DNA of 33,749 nt, taken from Pseudomonadota bacterium (GTDB lineage: Bacteria > Pseudomonadota > Alphaproteobacteria > Acetobacterales > Acetobacteraceae). A program made the position numbers and the translations under genes. The DNA is taken from assembly GCA_021846225.1 (NCBI GenBank), contig JAJZCG010000026.1:1-33749 (forward strand), written 5' to 3'. A model generated the notes under the pieces. That model was not told the origin of the DNA. It did not search any database and saw only the letters and a program-made list of their open reading frames with translations. This document shows positions 30,732-33,749 of the stretch, piece after piece. Position 1 is the stretch's first letter. Each line of letters starts with the position of its first letter.

Positions 30732-32897
30732 TCACTCCGCCGCGATCTCATGCTGCTCGAGCTGTTCTGCGTCTTCGGCGGATGGATGATCGGCAGCCTC
30801 AGCCACCTCACCGATCGCATCGGTGCTGTCATCGGCGGCGGCACCATGCGTGGCCACCAGCGAAGCGTCCGTCTGCATCGCTGCGGTCTCCACGCCCTTT
30901 GTGCGCAACGGCTCTGGCAACCAGCCAGAACCCGCCAGCATATGCGCGGCGGCCTCGGCCATGTCGCCCTTCTTCAGCCCCTCTAGCCGTTGCGCGGCCT
31001 GCTCGCCCTTGGCCTCGCACACCGCTTCCAGAATGCGCGCCTTCGTGACCCGGCCAAGGTAATTATCCACCGTCGGCACCCATCCAGCTTCAGCCAGATC
31101 GAGCACCAGAATTTCCGCCAGCCGCCCGGCATGCGCCAGCGCCCGGGGGCGGCGGTTATAGGCATCATGCGTGGCATTCAGAGTCAGCGCCACGCAATGC
31201 GCGAACAAGGCCTCGCGGCTATCCGTGTCGAGATTGGCGAGAGCATCCCAGAGTTCAGCATTATCCTCGGGCAATTGCGCTGCCCAAGCTTCGTGCCGCG
31301 CATCAACCCGTGCCGCCAAGGGCGTGTCAGCCAGGCCCGGCGCCTGGGTACCGAACATCACACTCTTCGCCTCGATCTCCAGGCAGGATTCGGCGCCATA
31401 GCGATAGAACAGCCGTAAACACAGCGCGTGCAACAGCGCCAGATAAGCAATGCTCGGCTCATGGCCCAGCGCTTCGCGCAGCGCCAGCGTGCGATAGGCC
31501 GTCAGCTCTGTCAGTAGCCGGTCAGGCAGCGGCTTCAGCCCATCTTCCTCTTCGGGCTCGGCCTCATGTTCCGCCCCACCGCCAATATGGGCGACGATGA
31601 CTCTGGAATCCGCGCGGCCGGGATCGGTGCCATCGTCAGCGCCGTATCCGTCCTGCCCCTGCGCGCTGCTCTCACCCGCCAAGGCAGTCTCATCGGCTTT
31701 CTCAGCCACGGGCGGTTCGTCCTCGGGGCGGACATAGCCACGCTCAACCCGCAGCTTGCCATTGCCATCGATGCTGACAAATACCCCCGCCATGGCGATC
31801 TCGGCAGGGTCATAAACCGGCGGGCGCTGGATCAACGCGTCAATCTCCGCCTCAATCTCATTAAGGCGGGCATCGGCATCATCCGAGACCTCATCCGCCG
31901 CGGCGGCCTCCTCCTCGATCCGCTCAGCCTCGGCGCGCAACGCCTCGACCTGGGCGATCTCATCCTCGCTCAGCGGGCGGCGCGTGCCAGGAATCCGGCG
32001 AAGGCCGTAGCTGTGGCCATACGGAAATTCGGTCGCGGTCTCGACCCATTTCCAGCCCTCGGCGCGGAAGGCATCGGCGTCGCGCTCCAGTCTCTCCGCC
32101 ATCACGCGTGACAGCAGCCCGGCATCCTGCAGCCAGCCGCCATCGTCCTGCTGGAACAGATCGCGCATGATGGCCCCACCGGCCGCCACATAATCCTCGC
32201 CGGCATATTGCGCCCGCTTATCGCTGGCGCGCACCGCCCCTTCAGTCAACATGCGGCGGATCTGGTAAGGCTCTTTGTTGTAGGAGCGCTGCATCGCCTC
32301 CCACACCTGCTCCTGGCGCTCATGGTCGGGACTGACTGAGAACGCCATCAGTTGGTCGAGGTTCATCTCATCCTCGGCATACACCTCTAGCAACCGGGGC
32401 GAGACGGCGGCGAGGCGCAGCCGCTGCTTCACCACCGAGACCGCGACAAAAAACACTGCCGCGATCTCCTCCTCACTCTGGCCCTTTTCGCGCAGCGCCT
32501 GAAACGCCCGGAACTGATCCAGCGGATGCAACGGGGCCCGCTGCACATTCTCCGCCAGGCTGTCCTCCTCGGCGACGCCTTCGGTGCGTACAACGCACGG
32601 GATGGGCGCGGTCTTGGCGAGGCGCTTTTGCCGCACCAGCAATTCCAATGCCCGGTAGCGCCGCCCGCCAGCGGGAATTTCGAACATTCCGGTCTCAGCG
32701 CCTTTGTCATCGAGCACCGGGCGCACGGTGAGACTCTGCAGCAGCGTACGGCGGGCGATATCCGCCGCCAGCTCTTCGATCGACACGCCGGCCTTCACCC
32801 GGCGGACATTGGCTTGGCTCAGCACCAGCCGGTCGAAGGGAATATCGCGCGAGGCGCTCAGCGTGATTTTCTGAACGGGTTTCGTGGTTTTACCCAT
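30732..32897 (-). CDS. Large ParB/Spo0J-domain plasmid protein
   Basis: The 721-aa protein has a ParB N-terminal domain (IPFDRLVLSQANVRRVKAG, IPAGGRRYRALELL with GGRR at 77-80, and LAENVQRAPLHPLDQFRAF at about 114-132). An HTH region follows (SEEEIAAVFFVAVSVVKQRL). A very long C-terminal part is acidic and helical, including an EEEAAAADE run. Typical partition ParB proteins are only about 300 aa; this long form is common on alphaproteobacterial plasmids and may act in DNA binding or stability rather than classic partition. I chose the ATG at 32895-32897 with GGAG 8 bases upstream. No parA lies next to it. Confidence 0.88.
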   Translation of the reverse strand: MGKTTKPVQKITLSASRDIPFDRLVLSQANVRRVKAGVSIEELAADIARRTLLQSLTVRPVLDDKGAETGMFEIPAGGRRYRALELLVRQKRLAKTAPIPCVVRTEGVAEEDSLAENVQRAPLHPLDQFRAFQALREKGQSEEEIAAVFFVAVSVVKQRLRLAAVSPRLLEVYAEDEMNLDQLMAFSVSPDHERQEQVWEAMQRSYNKEPYQIRRMLTEGAVRASDKRAQYAGEDYVAAGGAIMRDLFQQDDGGWLQDAGLLSRVMAERLERDADAFRAEGWKWVETATEFPYGHSYGLRRIPGTRRPLSEDEIAQVEALRAEAERIEEEAAAADEVSDDADARLNEIEAEIDALIQRPPVYDPAEIAMAGVFVSIDGNGKLRVERGYVRPEDEPPVAEKADETALAGESSAQGQDGYGADDGTDPGRADSRVIVAHIGGGAEHEAEPEEEDGLKPLPDRLLTELTAYRTLALREALGHEPSIAYLALLHALCLRLFYRYGAESCLEIEAKSVMFGTQAPGLADTPLAARVDARHEAWAAQLPEDNAELWDALANLDTDSREALFAHCVALTLNATHDAYNRRPRALAHAGRLAEILVLDLAEAGWVPTVDNYLGRVTKARILEAVCEAKGEQAAQRLEGLKKGDMAEAAAHMLAGSGWLPEPLRTKGVETAAMQTDASLVATHGAAADDSTDAIGEVAEAADHPSAEDAEQLEQHEIAAE

Positions 32898-33001
32898 GGG
32901 ACAAACTCCATGACGGGCGGCCCGGAGCCACTCTCCGCGCCCATCACCCGTCACGAAATTCTCAGCCGCCCTCTCACTTTTTGTGCCCGCGCCACAAAAA
33001 A

Positions 33002-33030
33002 TGCCGTGGGCCGGAACCCAGCCCACGGCA
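33002..33030 (-). terminator. Intrinsic terminator after the DUF932 gene
   Basis: TGCCGTGGGC and GCCCACGGCA form a perfect 10-bp stem with a 9-nt loop, followed on the minus strand by TTTTTTG. It lies 29 bp past the DUF932 stop and is the best intrinsic terminator in the window. It would insulate the ParB-like gene from transcription entering from the right. Confidence 0.8.
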
Positions 33031-33058
33031 CACAGAATCGCAAAGAACAACGCGCCCG

Positions 33059-33630
33059 TTACGCCGCCCGTTCCAACAGCAACTTCGCCTTGCCCTCCAG
33101 TTCCAGCCGGGCATCCTGATGTGGTTTGCTGCGCGCCAGCGCGGTGATGCCCTGCACGAAGTCAAACACGCTCTCCGGCGGATGACCTTCCTCTTCCAGC
33201 ACCGTGGCGATAATTTTTGCCGTCTCGCCTTTGCTGAAACCGCGCTTGCGCAGAAAACCCTCGCGCTCATCATCCTGGCGGGCGACAATCTGTTCCCGCG
33301 CCGCCTTGATCCCCGCCACAAATGGCCCAGGCGAGGAATTGGCAAAACGCCGCAGCGCAGGTGCCGCCTCATGCGCAAAACGCTGAGTGGCGAATTTGCT
33401 GTGCCGGATACTGATCTCCTGGAAATCCTCAGCGCCCCAGATGTTCCGGTTGGCGCACACCGCGCGCAGATAAAACGAGGCAATGCCCAAGGTCTTGGAG
33501 CCAACCTCACTGTTCCAGCAATAAAACCCACGAAAATACAGATCGGGCTCACCATTCGGCAACCGCCCGGCCTCGATCGGATGCGTGTCATCGACCAGGA
33601 ACAGGAAGACATCCCGGTCGCTGGGTAATC
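33059..33630 (-). pseudogene. DUF932-family protein, 3' part, interrupted by an IS element
   Basis: About 190 C-terminal residues of a DUF932 protein. VFLFLVDDTHPIEAG is followed by FRGFYCWNSEVGSKTLGIA, FYLRAVCANRNIWGAEDF and ISIRHSKFATQRF, then a helical tail ending LLLERAA. Coding similarity continues upstream of the apparent start at 33562 to about 33625, where it stops at the edge of an IS3-type element. The N-terminal half is missing here and is presumably on the far side of the insertion. DUF932 function is unknown; it is common on plasmids and phages. Confidence 0.75.
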
Positions 33631-33749
33631 CCCCCTGAAATTAAGGGGATTGATAAGTAGAATTTTCTCGGCATTTTGCACGAGGAGATTTGCATGAAAG
33701 CATCGAGATATAGCGAGGCCCAGATCCTTGCGATTTTGCGCCAGGCCGA
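33628..33749 (+). mobile_element. Left end of an IS3-family insertion sequence (partial)
   Basis: Where DUF932 coding similarity ends, an A/T-richer noncoding stretch begins. It contains CCCCCCTGAAATTAAGGGG with a small ATCCCC/GGGGAT dyad, a likely terminal repeat, then the transposase gene. The exact boundary could be anywhere from about 33615 to 33640, and the other end is outside the window. Confidence 0.65.
33694..33749 (+). CDS. IS3-family transposase OrfA, N-terminus (partial)
   Basis: The frame starts at the ATG 33694 with GAGGAG upstream and reads MKASRYSEAQILAILRQA to the window edge. This is the standard opening of IS3-family (IS407-like) OrfA proteins, which bind the IS ends through a helix-turn-helix. 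The remainder lies beyond the window. Confidence 0.8.
   Translation, partial: MKASRYSEAQILAILRQA

Noticed and set aside
30732-32897. Pairing the ParB-like gene with the ParA-like ATPase at 19677 as one partition system
   Set aside because: They are more than 10 kb apart on opposite strands, and the ATPase sits in a transfer-type operon; nothing in the sequence links them.

Overview
The window is a segment of a GC-rich conjugative plasmid (or integrated conjugative element) from an alphaproteobacterium. The gene families (large MobF relaxase, P-type VirB system, TacA-like, DUF736, DUF2493, Toprim and ParB-like plasmid genes) are typical of plasmids in Acetobacteraceae and sphingomonads. I cannot fix the host genus from the sequence. 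No rRNA, tRNA, CRISPR array or recognisable replication initiator is visible, so the replicon's rep gene lies elsewhere or is unrecognised.

Left end (1-760): the 3' tail of an unrecognised gene, then a TacA/TacT-type toxin-antitoxin pair whose acetyltransferase toxin is cut off before its acetyl-CoA-binding motif. Transfer block (782-17662, all on the minus strand): transcription runs leftward in the order luxI, virB1, virB2, virB3, virB4, virB5, eexN, virB6, virB7-like, virB8, virB9, virB10, virB11, virD4, two small genes, MobF relaxase. Genes touch or overlap by a few bases, so this looks like one operon of nearly 17 kb whose first gene makes an acyl-homoserine-lactone signal. A luxR-type receptor gene lies just upstream (17970-18710).

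Central control region (18711-19164): a 454-bp divergent intergenic region with four tandem 24-bp degenerate repeats, a 15-bp palindrome and a stem-loop. It precedes a rightward three-gene operon (19165-21208): a predicted DNA-binding protein, a ParA-like ATPase resembling IncP TraL, and a membrane protein in the TraM position. The region is a candidate oriT, oriV or centromere.

Cargo (21295-26348): a Phd/PIN toxin-antitoxin pair, an AT-richer AIPR-family defence gene with a nuclease-like N-terminus, a DUF736 gene, and a reduced mercury module (merR, merT and a small Cys-rich protein, without merA). Plasmid-maintenance block (26388-33630, minus strand): DUF2493, Toprim primase-like, an unrecognised conserved-looking protein, DUF6915-like and DUF6878-like genes, a large ParB-like protein and the 3' part of a DUF932 gene interrupted at the right edge by an IS3-family element.

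The most interesting signal is the palindrome CTTCCGATTCGGAAG. I found it three times: upstream of luxI and the virB operon, upstream of the TraK/L/M-like operon, and upstream of the Toprim primase gene. Each copy faces the gene it precedes and continues with a similar flank (GAT, A or T, GC), and two of the three also share an equally spaced -35/-10-like register. This suggests one regulator, plausibly the LuxR protein acting in a quorum-dependent way, ties together secretion-channel assembly, DNA processing and priming. That link is inference; the sites, the orientations and the gene order are directly visible.
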